From assembly GCA_948896875.1 (NCBI GenBank), contig CAQUWW010000015.1, forward strand, positions 1 through 28,455: a DNA stretch of 28,455 nt, read 5' to 3'. This document shows positions 7,638 through 15,736 of the stretch, piece by piece (the first letter of the stretch is position 1; each line of letters opens with the position of its first letter). A program made the translations under genes and the position numbers. The DNA comes from an uncultured Acetatifactor sp. (GTDB lineage: Bacteria > Bacillota > Clostridia > Lachnospirales > Lachnospiraceae). Below the pieces are notes generated by a model. That model saw only the letters and a program-made list of their open reading frames with translations. It was not told the origin of the DNA and searched no databases.

Positions 7638-8230
7638 GCTTTATTACCTTTTCCTTACTGATTTCCTTCACTATAAAGAGGCAGGCGCGGAAAGACCGCA
7701 ACAGTGAGAAGAATTTCTGGGCCCGCGAGACCCAGGCCAATTCGGTCCGCCGGAAACCTCTGGATAACCTGAATTACATTTCCATTCCGCTGGAAACTTT
7801 TCCTACCCATTTACGAAATGATAATCCGGACGTGATGGAATGCATCGGTATCATGGAATCCCTCACTTCCGAAAAAATAGTCAACCTGACCGGCTGGTCC
7901 AACACCGATCTCAAATTGGAATACGGGACTGCCAACATTACCGTCCTGTCCGAATATGACCAGAATTATACGTTATTGGTCCGCACCCTGCAGAAGTGGG
8001 CAGATTTGCTCTTGGAGGAGAACTATGCAAAGGAAGCTTCCGTTCTCATGGCATTTGCAGTCAGCACCAACACAGACATCAGCCGGACCTATTACCTGCT
8101 GGCGGATTACTGGGCCTCCCAGGGCGAAACGTTCCGGATTGAACAGCTGATACGCACCGCAGAAGGTCTGCGTTCCGTAAATAAAGACGCTATCATACGT
8201 CATCTCAAAGCAAAACACCCTCTTCCTTGA
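7616..8230 (+). CDS. Membrane-anchored protein of unknown function, helical C-terminal region
   Basis: The ATG at 7616 with AAAGGA seven bases upstream gives 204 residues; an upstream in-frame start at 7568 has no ribosome site. Residues 2-20 are a hydrophobic anchor (NLGFLASFITFSLLISF) followed by a basic stretch (KRQARKDR), predicting a cytoplasmic C-terminus. Residues about 60-200 are soluble and largely helical; LLVRTLQKWADLLLEE, followed by an Ala-rich helix and YYLLADYWASQG, looks like tetratricopeptide-type helix pairs. I do not recognise a named family. It ends just before a strong terminator shared with the PepSY gene. Confidence 0.8.
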   Translation: MNLGFLASFITFSLLISFTIKRQARKDRNSEKNFWARETQANSVRRKPLDNLNYISIPLETFPTHLRNDNPDVMECIGIMESLTSEKIVNLTGWSNTDLKLEYGTANITVLSEYDQNYTLLVRTLQKWADLLLEENYAKEASVLMAFAVSTNTDISRTYYLLADYWASQGETFRIEQLIRTAEGLRSVNKDAIIRHLKAKHPLP

Positions 8231-8258
8231 AGACAATTTATGTAAAAAAACGGCAAAA

Positions 8259-8300
8259 AAGAACCGGCGGAGTCTGTTTACTGCGCTTCCTCCGGTTCTT
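8259..8300. terminator. Bidirectional rho-independent terminator
   Basis: AAGAACCGG (8259-8267) pairs with CCGGTTCTT (8292-8300), and a further GGA/TCC pairing lies inside the loop. The plus-strand side is followed by a T-rich TCTTTCT, the minus-strand side by TTTTTTGCCGTTTTTTT. It serves the convergent genes ending at 8230 (plus) and 8311 (minus). Confidence 0.85.
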
Positions 8301-8310
8301 TCTTTCTGCA

Positions 8311-9477
8311 TCAGCGATAATGGTGAGAATGATGTGATTGATGAGATTGCCAGGAATGGTTTCTTGTACAATGGTCGTCATGCTCACAATCATGTTCCAG
8401 TATACTTCCGCCACAGGCCTCTATGCAATACTCATATTCCATGCAATCCTTATAGAACTCCACTTCATACTCCATCCGGCCGTCATCCTGCTCCAGCTCC
8501 ACTTTGGTAAAAACCACATCCGTCACAGCATATCCCGGATCCCCTGCCGCAATCTCTTTTGCCCTGTCTTCACCAATATAGGAATCCGTATTTCCAGGCG
8601 CTGCCGCATCCACCTGCTTCTGAATGATTTCCATACTCCTGTCCACTATAAGGCCGGTAAAGGCATCGATTTCATATTCATATTCCTTCTCAGCTGTGTA
8701 AAACTCAACTTCATATTCTGCTTTCCCGTCATCCCAGTCCAGCTCCTGTTTCGTAAACGTCACGTCCGCTGCGTTCAGACCGGCATCCGCCAAAGCGATA
8801 GTCTTGGCCGTGTCCATATCAATTTGTTCGGCCTGGTCCTGCTGGCCGGGCTGGGTCTGTTCATCCGGCCCCTGCCCCTGCAGGCCGGCCTGGGTCTGTT
8901 CGCTCGCCCCCTGCCCCTGCTGACTGGCCTGGGTCTGTTCACTCGGCTCCTGCCCCTGCTGATTGGCCTGGGTCTGCTCATCCGACCCCTGCCCCTGTTG
9001 GCCGGACTGAGTCTGTTCATCCTGCTCTTGTCTCTGCTGACCGGCCTGGGCCAACTCACTTGCCCCCTGGCTGTCTGCCGGTGCCTTTCCTTCCTCCCCG
9101 GGCCGCCTCTCTGCCTGGGCACCAGTCTCCGCAGTCTGAAGAGCCTCTATATTCACCCCCGTCACATCTCCGGTGACAGCGTCAATGACATATTGGTAGG
9201 AATACTCGGCACTGGCAAATTCAATTTCATAGCAGTTCCTGCCATCCGCTTCCTCCAGCTTCTGTCTGGTAATGGTGATATCCGCTTCCTTCAGTCCCGC
9301 ATCTGCCAGCGCATACCCTAACGCCGCTTTTCTATCCATGATTTCTTCTTTGCCATCCCCCATTGCATAAGCAATACAGGTCCCCGCAATGGCCAGAACC
9401 AGAATTACAACCCCAAATGCTATGACAGCATTCCGAAAGGATGTAAATACATTTTTTAAAATCTTCATTTTTCTCAA
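8311..9477 (-). CDS. Membrane protein with three PepSY domains, Gln-rich repeats and a His-rich tail
   Basis: A TTG at 9477, five bases after AGGAGG, starts a 388-residue protein; an ATG at 9468 is a less well-placed alternative. Residues about 17-39 form a membrane anchor or uncleaved signal. Three PepSY modules follow: about 45-110, 219-285 and 300-360, each with an AKxIALADAGL-type helix and a YEVEFYTAEKEYEYEIDAFTG-like strand pair. Between the first two lies a Gln/Gly-rich linker of five 13-residue repeats (EQTQ-x-x-QQGQ-x-x-x). The last 28 residues contain nine His and two Cys (HDCEHDDHC, HSHH), a possible metal-binding tail. PepSY modules in Firmicutes often act as extracellular inhibitory or regulatory domains; no protease is attached here. 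It has its own promoter. Confidence 0.88.
   Translation of the reverse strand: MRKMKILKNVFTSFRNAVIAFGVVILVLAIAGTCIAYAMGDGKEEIMDRKAALGYALADAGLKEADITITRQKLEEADGRNCYEIEFASAEYSYQYVIDAVTGDVTGVNIEALQTAETGAQAERRPGEEGKAPADSQGASELAQAGQQRQEQDEQTQSGQQGQGSDEQTQANQQGQEPSEQTQASQQGQGASEQTQAGLQGQGPDEQTQPGQQDQAEQIDMDTAKTIALADAGLNAADVTFTKQELDWDDGKAEYEVEFYTAEKEYEYEIDAFTGLIVDRSMEIIQKQVDAAAPGNTDSYIGEDRAKEIAAGDPGYAVTDVVFTKVELEQDDGRMEYEVEFYKDCMEYEYCIEACGGSILEHDCEHDDHCTRNHSWQSHQSHHSHHYR
8824..9018 (-). repeat. Five 39-bp tandem repeats in the PepSY gene
   Basis: Residues 154-218 are five copies of a 13-residue unit beginning EQTQ (a degenerate sixth precedes it, to about 9051). The DNA keeps strong similarity (CTGGGTCTGTTC-like blocks every 39 bases), unlike the surrounding PepSY sequence, so copy number may vary between strains. 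Confidence 0.85.
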
Positions 9478-9501
9478 TAATACCTCCTGCTCTTTGCAGA
9501 T

Positions 9502-9530
9502 ATTATATCATAGAATAATCTCCTCCGTAA
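9502..9530 (-). promoter_or_regulatory. Promoter of the PepSY gene, extended -10
   Basis: On the minus strand a perfect TATAAT (9502-9507) is preceded by TGA, an extended -10 (TGn). The -35 is weak (TTACGG at 9525-9530, 17-base spacing). It lies in the 73-base gap after the radical SAM gene. Confidence 0.65.
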
Positions 9531-9550
9531 ATACTTCCCTGTCAGGCTTT

Positions 9551-11506
9551 TCAAATTTTCACAGTCCTGGCTTCTCCGTTCAGGGGATTTCGCTTCTGAT
9601 AATCGAACAGGACAAATCCGGGGCAGGCTCCGAAGGAATTATCCTCTGCTTTCCCACACTTTTCATATTCCCCGCACATCCTTTCCACATCCCATACCGG
9701 CCAGACAAAGGGCTCCAGATGCGTCATTTTGCCAAGCTGCTTCCAGTCATACCCTGCATAGGCAGGCAGGTAACGGCGGGTTCTCTCCTCTTCCTTATAA
9801 AAATCCCGGATCCTGTCCCTGTAATCGTCCAAATCCGCCGCAAATACCGGCCGACTCTTCACCTTCTCCCTCAGATACATATCATAAGTCAGAAGCTCTC
9901 TGTAGACAGCTTCCCTGCTCCCGTCATATTGCAGCGCAAAGGCGAGCAAGGCCTGATATCGGTATGCCCTGGCCGGACTGGATTTCAGATATCCCCTTTC
10001 CCTGTAGAATTCCGCCAGAGCCTCATACATGGCAAAAGGGCTGGAAAAAGCTTTTTCCAGAAAAGGCAGCGTATGGGTAAACTGTCCGCTGTTGTAATAA
10101 ATCTCCACCATTTCCTCTACCTGTTTCAGCCGAAGCACCTCTTCATAGGAAAGCCACCTGGTATACAGTACTTCATAGGGAGGCTGCTCCTGAAAAACTA
10201 TTCCGTATTCTTCTGCTCTCTCCCACATTTCGGAGCCCTTCAGCACCTTCAGGAATCCCAGCTGGAGCTGCTCCGGCTGCATATGATATACCCGGTTAAA
10301 GGAATTTCCAAAGCTTTCATAATCCTCAAAGGGAAGCCCCGCTATCAGGTCCAGGTGTTGATGTACATTTTTTCCCCTGTGAATAGCCGCCACAATCCGT
10401 TCCAGTCTCTCTACATCCATCCTTCTCCTGATCGCTTTCAACGTGGCAGGATTCACTGACTGCACGCCGATTTCCAGCTGTGCCAGTCCCGGGCGAAGCC
10501 GGTTCAGCAGGGCAATTTCCTCTTCCGTCAGTATATCGGCGGAAAGTTCAAAGTGAAAATTTGTGACGCCATTGTCATGTTCTTCCAGGTACCGCCAGAT
10601 AGCCATTGCGTGCTCCCGATTACAGTTAAAAGTCCTGTCCACAAATTTTACCTGCTTTACCTTGTGGTCCAGGAAAAACTGCAATTCTGCTTTTATGACA
10701 TCTATGTCACGAAATCTCAGCAGCTTTTCCAGGGAGGACAGACAATAGCTGCATAGGTAGGGACATCCTCTGCTGCTCTCGTAATAAATTATTTTATTTT
10801 CAAAGGGAGTCAAATCCTGATAGAGAAAAGGAATTTCGTTCATGTTGATCCGGGGTCTGGGTGGCGTCGGTCCGGTCCGCAGATACAAGCCGGCGATACT
10901 CTGCCATCCTTCATCTTCCGGGCGCTTTTGCTTTTCTCTTACCGTCTCTCCTCCCGCCGGTTCAGTCGCCGTTCTATCCTTCTGGGGCAGTCTTTCTCTG
11001 GCTTCCGGCTTCTCAAGGCGGCCATCCCCCCCAGTCTCTCTACTTTGGTTCACATCAGCTTCCAACTTCTCGCGGCAGCTCCCCCGCACGGTCTCCCTGC
11101 TTTGATTCACATAGGCTTCCAGCAGTTCCCGAAAGGTGGCCTCCCCTTCTCCTACCATAATTCCCGACACCTGTGGGTACTGCCTCAGGATCTCACCTGC
11201 GTCATAAGACACCTCCGGACCGCCCAGCCAGATCTCTGTCTCCGGCGACAGCTTCGAAAGCTCTACCAACAATTCCTGAATCAGCCTCCAGTTCCATATA
11301 TAGCAGGAAAATCCAATGACGTCCGCCTTCCGTCCATAGAGATCCGCCAGGATTTCCTGCATGGGCTGATTGATCGTATATTCCGCCAGCTCCACATACT
11401 GCTGCAATTCTGCTCCCGCATAGGCTCTAAGGCTGTAGATAGCAGGATTAGAGTGAATATATTTGGCATTTACCGCCGCCAGTAGAAATTTCATCCGGGC
11501 TACCAT
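9551..11506 (-). CDS. B12-binding-domain radical SAM protein with C-terminal DUF4080-like region
   Basis: This 651-residue protein begins with a cobalamin-binding-like Rossmann domain (about residues 5-125; AVNAKYIHSNPAIYSLRAYA, IGFSCYIWNW, GGPEVSYD, GEGEATF). The radical SAM core follows at about 235-450, with the 4Fe-4S motif CxxxCxxC at C248, C252 and C255. The remaining ~190 residues match the DUF4080 layout seen in this family. Proteins of this type use AdoMet radical chemistry with cobalamin; the substrate is unknown. Residues about 129-200 are a charged, low-complexity insert with a duplicated segment (VNQSRET twice), unusual for the family. Start choice is uncertain: the ATG at 11494 (MKFLLAAVNAKYIHS) fits the usual N-terminus better than 11506. 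It lies 89 bases after the metallophosphoesterase. Confidence 0.88.
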   Translation of the reverse strand: MVARMKFLLAAVNAKYIHSNPAIYSLRAYAGAELQQYVELAEYTINQPMQEILADLYGRKADVIGFSCYIWNWRLIQELLVELSKLSPETEIWLGGPEVSYDAGEILRQYPQVSGIMVGEGEATFRELLEAYVNQSRETVRGSCREKLEADVNQSRETGGDGRLEKPEARERLPQKDRTATEPAGGETVREKQKRPEDEGWQSIAGLYLRTGPTPPRPRINMNEIPFLYQDLTPFENKIIYYESSRGCPYLCSYCLSSLEKLLRFRDIDVIKAELQFFLDHKVKQVKFVDRTFNCNREHAMAIWRYLEEHDNGVTNFHFELSADILTEEEIALLNRLRPGLAQLEIGVQSVNPATLKAIRRRMDVERLERIVAAIHRGKNVHQHLDLIAGLPFEDYESFGNSFNRVYHMQPEQLQLGFLKVLKGSEMWERAEEYGIVFQEQPPYEVLYTRWLSYEEVLRLKQVEEMVEIYYNSGQFTHTLPFLEKAFSSPFAMYEALAEFYRERGYLKSSPARAYRYQALLAFALQYDGSREAVYRELLTYDMYLREKVKSRPVFAADLDDYRDRIRDFYKEEERTRRYLPAYAGYDWKQLGKMTHLEPFVWPVWDVERMCGEYEKCGKAEDNSFGACPGFVLFDYQKRNPLNGEARTVKI

Positions 11507-11595
11507 CCCTTTCTCTTATTTTTCTTGCTGCTCTTGCTTTTCTCATTTCTCCTGCTTCTCTTGTTGCTTTTACTTCTTTTATTACTTTGCTTCTC

Positions 11596-12450
11596 TCACA
11601 GCTCAAATCGCTCTTCCAGCTTATCCCAGGCCTCCTGGGGCATCTCCGGAATGGATTTTACTCCGGCTTTTTGTGCTTCTATTTCCATGGCCATTATGCA
11701 TTTGAAGAAATAATTCACTCCGGTTACCAGGCTCTTTTTCACCGCCTTGTTCAAAGTCATCCCCACCTGGTCCACGCCACTCTCCGAAAATGCCCGCAAA
11801 TAGCCCTCCACATCGTAGGGAATCGACAGGAATCCGGCCTCCCAGCTCTCCCTTTTCCCCTCCAGAACAGCAAACTGCGCATGTCTGCCCACACCGTCTA
11901 TGGCAAAGCCCAGCGAGCCTGGATTGATATAGGCTTTCCCAAAGAGTCTGTCTATTTCCTGACAATGGCTGTGTCCGCCCAGCAGATACGGATAAGTCAG
12001 CTCCCTCATCACCTTCTCCTTCAATCCTTCCTCTTCATGCACATTCCCCCGCACCCTTCCCGGTGTGCCATGGCAGAGATACAATGGAGGACAGTCCTCT
12101 ATGATCACTTCCCGCTCCGTGGGAAAGGAAGCCAGAAAATCCATATCCTCCGCGCTCAGGCGCTTCCAGGTATAATACAGCGTACCATTGGCGGAAGAGG
12201 GCTTCCACCCTTCCCGATTTCCCACATTGTCCAACAGATAGTCCTCTCTGTTGCCCCGAAGCATATGGCAGGAATACCTCTCCCGCATCTTCCGCAGATA
12301 CGCCACAGTCCGTTCCGGATAGGGACCGTCCGTCACGTAATCCCCCAGGCAAAGAATGCCGTCTACCGGATTTTCCTCTATATAAGACAAAAAGGCCTCC
12401 AGGGCCTTATAATTTCCATGAATATCACTGATCAGCGCATATCTTACCAT
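11596..12450 (-). CDS. Calcineurin-like metallophosphoesterase (YfcE/PrpE-like)
   Basis: All family motifs are visible in this 284-residue protein: SDIHGN (D9, H11), GDYVTDGP (G36, D37), GNRED (66-70), CHGTP (H127) and GGHSH (H160, H162), followed by NPGSLG. These residues bind the two metal ions that hydrolyse phosphoester bonds. It is cytosolic, with no signal peptide. The C-terminal ~75 residues (GVDQVGMTLNKAVKKSLVTG onward) extend past the core. Substrate is not predictable. The ribosome site is weak (GGTGGTGAAG). Between its stop and the radical SAM start lies a purine-only-like spacer of 89 bases. Confidence 0.88.
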   Translation of the reverse strand: MVRYALISDIHGNYKALEAFLSYIEENPVDGILCLGDYVTDGPYPERTVAYLRKMRERYSCHMLRGNREDYLLDNVGNREGWKPSSANGTLYYTWKRLSAEDMDFLASFPTEREVIIEDCPPLYLCHGTPGRVRGNVHEEEGLKEKVMRELTYPYLLGGHSHCQEIDRLFGKAYINPGSLGFAIDGVGRHAQFAVLEGKRESWEAGFLSIPYDVEGYLRAFSESGVDQVGMTLNKAVKKSLVTGVNYFFKCIMAMEIEAQKAGVKSIPEMPQEAWDKLEERFEL

Positions 12451-12571
12451 CTATCTTCACCACCATATCATTTCTCTCCATCCCGCAGAAAGTCTCTTCT
12501 GCCAGATTACGTCATGTCATCCGAATCTCCGGAGAGCACCGGAATCAGCCGGATGCCAATTCCCGGACAAG

Positions 12572-12624
12572 AACGGCCGGACAATGCAGAACCTGCTTTT
12601 ATGCAGTACATTCTTCCGGCCGTT
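12572..12624. terminator. Inverted repeat, candidate terminator after galT
   Basis: AACGGCCGG (12572-12580) and CCGGCCGTT (12616-12624) are perfect 9-bp arms around a 35-base loop that itself can pair (TGCAGAACCTGC region). It lies just beyond the galT stop. On the minus strand the tail is only TTCTTG; on the plus strand it is TTTTG, so termination strength is uncertain. Confidence 0.5.
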
Positions 12625-12649
12625 TTGTCGATTTGTCCATGTTCCTATT

Positions 12650-14224
12650 CTACAGGCTCCGTATAAATCTGTCAAATGCTTCCTGTCCTTCTGGCGTCCG
12701 CTTGTACACCCCGGCGTCCTCCAGCACTTCCATAAACACCAGGCCAATCTCCTTCTCAATGATATCATCGATATTGGCTGCGTTGATGTCCGTATATTTG
12801 GCGCTGAACTCTTCCACCCAGTCCGCATGCTTAGCCAGCATTTCATCTCCCCGCAGATCTGTTCCCGCCAGGATAGCTTCCTTCAGCTTCGCCATCTCAT
12901 CTTTCAGTCTGGCAGGAAGCACCGCCAGACCCATCACCTCAATGAGGCCGATATTCTCCTTTTTGATATGGTGAAGCTTTGCATGAGGATGGTACACGCC
13001 CAGCGGATGCTCCTCCGTGGTGATATTGTTCCGAAGCACCAGGTCCAGTTCAAAATCCTCTCCCCGCTTTCTGGCAATAGGAGTAATGGTATTGTGGGGC
13101 TCGCCGTCTGTGTAAGCATAGACAAAGGCAGCCTCGTCCGTATAGCCGCGCCACTGATCCAGAATGCGGTCCGCCAGGGCAATGATCCGGTCTGTATCCG
13201 GACCGCTCAGCCGAATCACCGACATGGGCCACTTCACGATGCCCGCCTTCACATCTTCAAATCCGGCTATGGTAAAGCTTCTCTCCACCGGCGCTTTTGC
13301 CATGGCAAATTCATAATGTCCGCCCTGAAAATGATCATGGCTCAGAATAGAGCCGCCAACAATCGGCAGATCCGCATTGGATCCTACAAAATAATGGGGG
13401 AACTGCTTCACGAAATCAAATAATTTGCAAAAAGCGGCATGATCAATCTTCATGGGCACATGCTGAAAATTGAAGACAATGCAGTGCTCATTGTAATATA
13501 CATAGGGAGAATACTGAAATCCCCACTGACTGCCGTTGATGGTCACCGGAATGATACGGTGATTCTGTCTGGCCGGATGATTCAGCCTGCCCGCATATCC
13601 TTCGTTTTCCCTGCAAAGCAGACATTTGGGATACCCGGACTGCCTGGCATTCCTGGCAGCGGCAATGGCTTTGGGATCCTTCTCCGGTTTGGAGAGATTG
13701 ATTGTGATATCCAAATCCCCGTATTTGGTAGGCGCAAGCCATTTCATATCTCTGGCAATGCGGTACCTTCTGATATAATCGGAATCTCTGCTCAGCTTAT
13801 AGTAATAGTCCGTGGCCGCTCTGGGACCTTCCTGCTCATACAGCTCCCGGAACCGCCGAATGACTTCGCTGGGTCTGGGCATCAGCAGGCTCATCACCTT
13901 CGTGTCGAACAGATCCCGATACACCACGCCATTCTCTGCGATCAGGCCATTCTCATACGCGTAATCACATATGTGTCCCAGAACCCTTTCCAGCTCTGCC
14001 GCCAGGGCAGCGGACTCATCCGTTGTACCATTACAGACTTCCCCATTCCCGGCACACATATCCTCCGTACCTTCCGCCTCGTCCGCCGATTCCTCCGGCT
14101 CTTCCAGCTCTTCCAGCCCGAACAGCTCCAACAGCCTGTTCGTTGTATAGACAATGTCCTCTTCGGGCACCAGTCCTGTCTTCACTCCATAAGAAACCAA
14201 TTTCCTGATATCTGTCTGGATCAT
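12650..14224 (-). CDS. galT: UDP-glucose--hexose-1-phosphate uridylyltransferase, class II
   Basis: This 524-residue protein matches the longer Firmicute-type GalT. It shows KWLAPTKYGDLDITINLSKPEKDPK (about 161-185), a CLLCRENEGY region (201-210) and the HDHFQGGHYEFAMAKAP active-site block with H296, H298 and H303. It converts galactose-1-phosphate and UDP-glucose to UDP-galactose and glucose-1-phosphate in the Leloir pathway. An acidic insert at about 38-72 (EELEEPEESADEAEG and onward) is longer than I would expect. It follows galK by 37 bases with a strong GAGGAGAAGGAA site, so the two form an operon. No galE or mutarotase gene is in the window. Confidence 0.95.
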   Translation of the reverse strand: MIQTDIRKLVSYGVKTGLVPEEDIVYTTNRLLELFGLEELEEPEESADEAEGTEDMCAGNGEVCNGTTDESAALAAELERVLGHICDYAYENGLIAENGVVYRDLFDTKVMSLLMPRPSEVIRRFRELYEQEGPRAATDYYYKLSRDSDYIRRYRIARDMKWLAPTKYGDLDITINLSKPEKDPKAIAAARNARQSGYPKCLLCRENEGYAGRLNHPARQNHRIIPVTINGSQWGFQYSPYVYYNEHCIVFNFQHVPMKIDHAAFCKLFDFVKQFPHYFVGSNADLPIVGGSILSHDHFQGGHYEFAMAKAPVERSFTIAGFEDVKAGIVKWPMSVIRLSGPDTDRIIALADRILDQWRGYTDEAAFVYAYTDGEPHNTITPIARKRGEDFELDLVLRNNITTEEHPLGVYHPHAKLHHIKKENIGLIEVMGLAVLPARLKDEMAKLKEAILAGTDLRGDEMLAKHADWVEEFSAKYTDINAANIDDIIEKEIGLVFMEVLEDAGVYKRTPEGQEAFDRFIRSL

Positions 14225-14261
14225 TTCCTTCTCCTCACTTTCCCTGTCCGACCGCAGCCTT

Positions 14262-15425
14262 TTACAGTGTCACAGGACCGTTCCCCACTTCCACCACATA
14301 GAAATCCGCCGCATATCCAATTTTTGCCTCATAAGCCTTTCCCACGTTTTCAATAAAGGAATCAATGGCCTCATCCTTTACAATACTGACCGTACAGCCG
14401 CCAAAACCTGCTCCTGTCATTCTGGATCCGATCACTCCCTCAATTTTCCAGGCTTCTTCCACCAGGGTATCCAGCTCAATCCCTGTCACCTCGTAATCAT
14501 CCCGGAGAGACACTTGGGACGCATTCATCAGCTTGCCAAACAGAGCCACATCGTTGGCCTTCAGCGCTTCCACCGCACGGATTGTGCGCTGGTTCTCATA
14601 CACCGCATGCTTTGCCCGTCTCCTGCGGACCTCACTCTTGATGGCAGAGACATATTTTTCAAATGTCTCCTCGTCCAGATCCCCCAGTCCTTTGATCTCC
14701 ACCACCTGCTGCAATTCTGCCAACGCGGTCTCGCATTCGCTGCGTCGCTCGTTGTATTTGGAATCTCCCAGACCGCGCTTCTTATTGCTGCTTGCAATCA
14801 CAATTTTAGCGCCCTCCAAAGTAATAGGGGCATATTCGAAGGACAGATCCGCCGTATCCAGGAAAATGGCATTGTCTTTTTTCCCCATGGCAATGGCAAA
14901 CTGATCCATGATGCCGCAGTTTACTTTATTGAAATTGTTCTCCGCATACTGACCGATCAAGGCCAGGTCCTGATTACTCACTTCAAATCCGAAGAAATCT
15001 CTCAGAATATAGCCTGTCAGAATTTCGACGGACGCAGAGGAAGACAATCCTGAACCGTTTGGAATATTTCCATACAATACCAGGTCCATTCCAAAAGGCA
15101 CCTGCATCCCTTTTTCGCCGAAGGCCCACATAACTCCCTTTGGATAATTGGTCCAGCCGGCTTCCTTAGACGGCACCAGCTCCTCCAGCGAAGACTCAAT
15201 GACCCCCAGCTTCTCAAAATTGACGGAATAGAAACGCAGCCTGTTGTCCTGTCTCCGCCGTGCCGCGCCGTAAGTGCCGATCGTCAGCGCGCAGGGAAAC
15301 ACATGTCCCCCGTTATAGTCGGTATGTTCTCCGATCAGATTGACTCTTCCCGGTGCAAAATAACATTTTGCCCCCTCTGCATCTCCGAATACTTCCTGAA
15401 ATTTCCGCATTACCATGTCCTTCAT
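14262..15425 (-). CDS. galK: Galactokinase (GHMP kinase family)
   Basis: The ATG at 15425, with GGAGGT five bases upstream, is preferred over an upstream in-frame start at 15482 that lies at the promoter itself; this gives 387 residues, the usual GalK length. The three GHMP motifs are intact: PGRVNLIGEHTDY (25-37, the galactokinase signature), IPNGSGLSSSASVE (ATP phosphate loop) and MTGAGFGGC near the C-terminus. The enzyme phosphorylates alpha-D-galactose at C1 using ATP, the first committed step of the Leloir pathway. It is the first gene of a galK-galT operon and is divergent from hflKC across a 311-base region. Confidence 0.96.
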   Translation of the reverse strand: MKDMVMRKFQEVFGDAEGAKCYFAPGRVNLIGEHTDYNGGHVFPCALTIGTYGAARRRQDNRLRFYSVNFEKLGVIESSLEELVPSKEAGWTNYPKGVMWAFGEKGMQVPFGMDLVLYGNIPNGSGLSSSASVEILTGYILRDFFGFEVSNQDLALIGQYAENNFNKVNCGIMDQFAIAMGKKDNAIFLDTADLSFEYAPITLEGAKIVIASSNKKRGLGDSKYNERRSECETALAELQQVVEIKGLGDLDEETFEKYVSAIKSEVRRRRAKHAVYENQRTIRAVEALKANDVALFGKLMNASQVSLRDDYEVTGIELDTLVEEAWKIEGVIGSRMTGAGFGGCTVSIVKDEAIDSFIENVGKAYEAKIGYAADFYVVEVGNGPVTL

Positions 15426-15480
15426 TCTTAACCTCCATTTCCTGCCGCCCCTGCGGTATAACGCCCTGTTTTGTACTTTC

Positions 15481-15509
15481 ATTATACACGGACAGGCAAA
15501 TAAAATTCC
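15481..15509 (-). promoter_or_regulatory. Promoter of galK-galT
   Basis: A perfect TATAAT on the minus strand (15481-15486) lies 17 bases from a weak -35 (GGAATT, 15504-15509). The weak -35 would fit a promoter that needs an activator or is tightly regulated. The start would be near 15474, giving a leader of about 50 bases. Confidence 0.6.
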
Positions 15510-15545
15510 ACATCCATTTGTTTTTTGAACCTGCCAAAATGTTAA

Positions 15546-15580
15546 ACAATAGAATCCACGCTTCGCGAGACTTCTATTGT
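15546..15580. repeat. Inverted repeat ACAATAGAA/TTCTATTGT between galK and hflK
   Basis: Perfect 9-bp arms (15546-15554 and 15572-15580) flank 17 bases that contain a further CGC/GCG pairing. It sits about 37 bases upstream of the galK -35 and about 67 bases upstream of the hflK -35. It has no T tail, so it is more likely an operator than a terminator. Confidence 0.55.
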
Positions 15581-15646
15581 CATGAGCGCCCTGTCTGAAC
15601 TGTTACATGAAGCACGTTACCCGCCGGTATTGTGCGTCAATTCTCA

Positions 15647-15675
15647 TTGCATTTTTATCATACATTGAGTATGAT
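15647..15675 (+). promoter_or_regulatory. SigA-type promoter of hflK-hflC
   Basis: TTGCAT (15647-15652) and TATGAT (15670-15675) are 17 bases apart. The leader (about 55 bases) contains a nested inverted repeat GCAAATG...CATTTGC just before the AGGAGG site. The rest of the 311-base galK-hflK region holds the galK promoter and the 15546-15580 repeat. Confidence 0.65.
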
Positions 15676-15736
15676 AGACTGTAATAAGCAAATGCCTCGT
15701 GATAAGGCAAATCATTTGCATACAGGAGGAAGAAAT

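Noticed and set aside
8824..9051. CRISPR-like periodic repeat
   Set aside because: The 39-bp units are contiguous and in frame, with no unique spacers and no cas genes; it is a coding minisatellite.
8338..9321. Plus-strand open frame of 327 codons opposite the PepSY gene
   Set aside because: Leu/Gly-rich periodic translation mirrors the 39-bp repeats of the real minus-strand gene; no ribosome site.
9389..10459. Plus-strand open frame of 356 codons opposite the radical SAM gene
   Set aside because: The opposite strand has clear B12/radical SAM motifs and this frame shows no recognisable domain or ribosome site.
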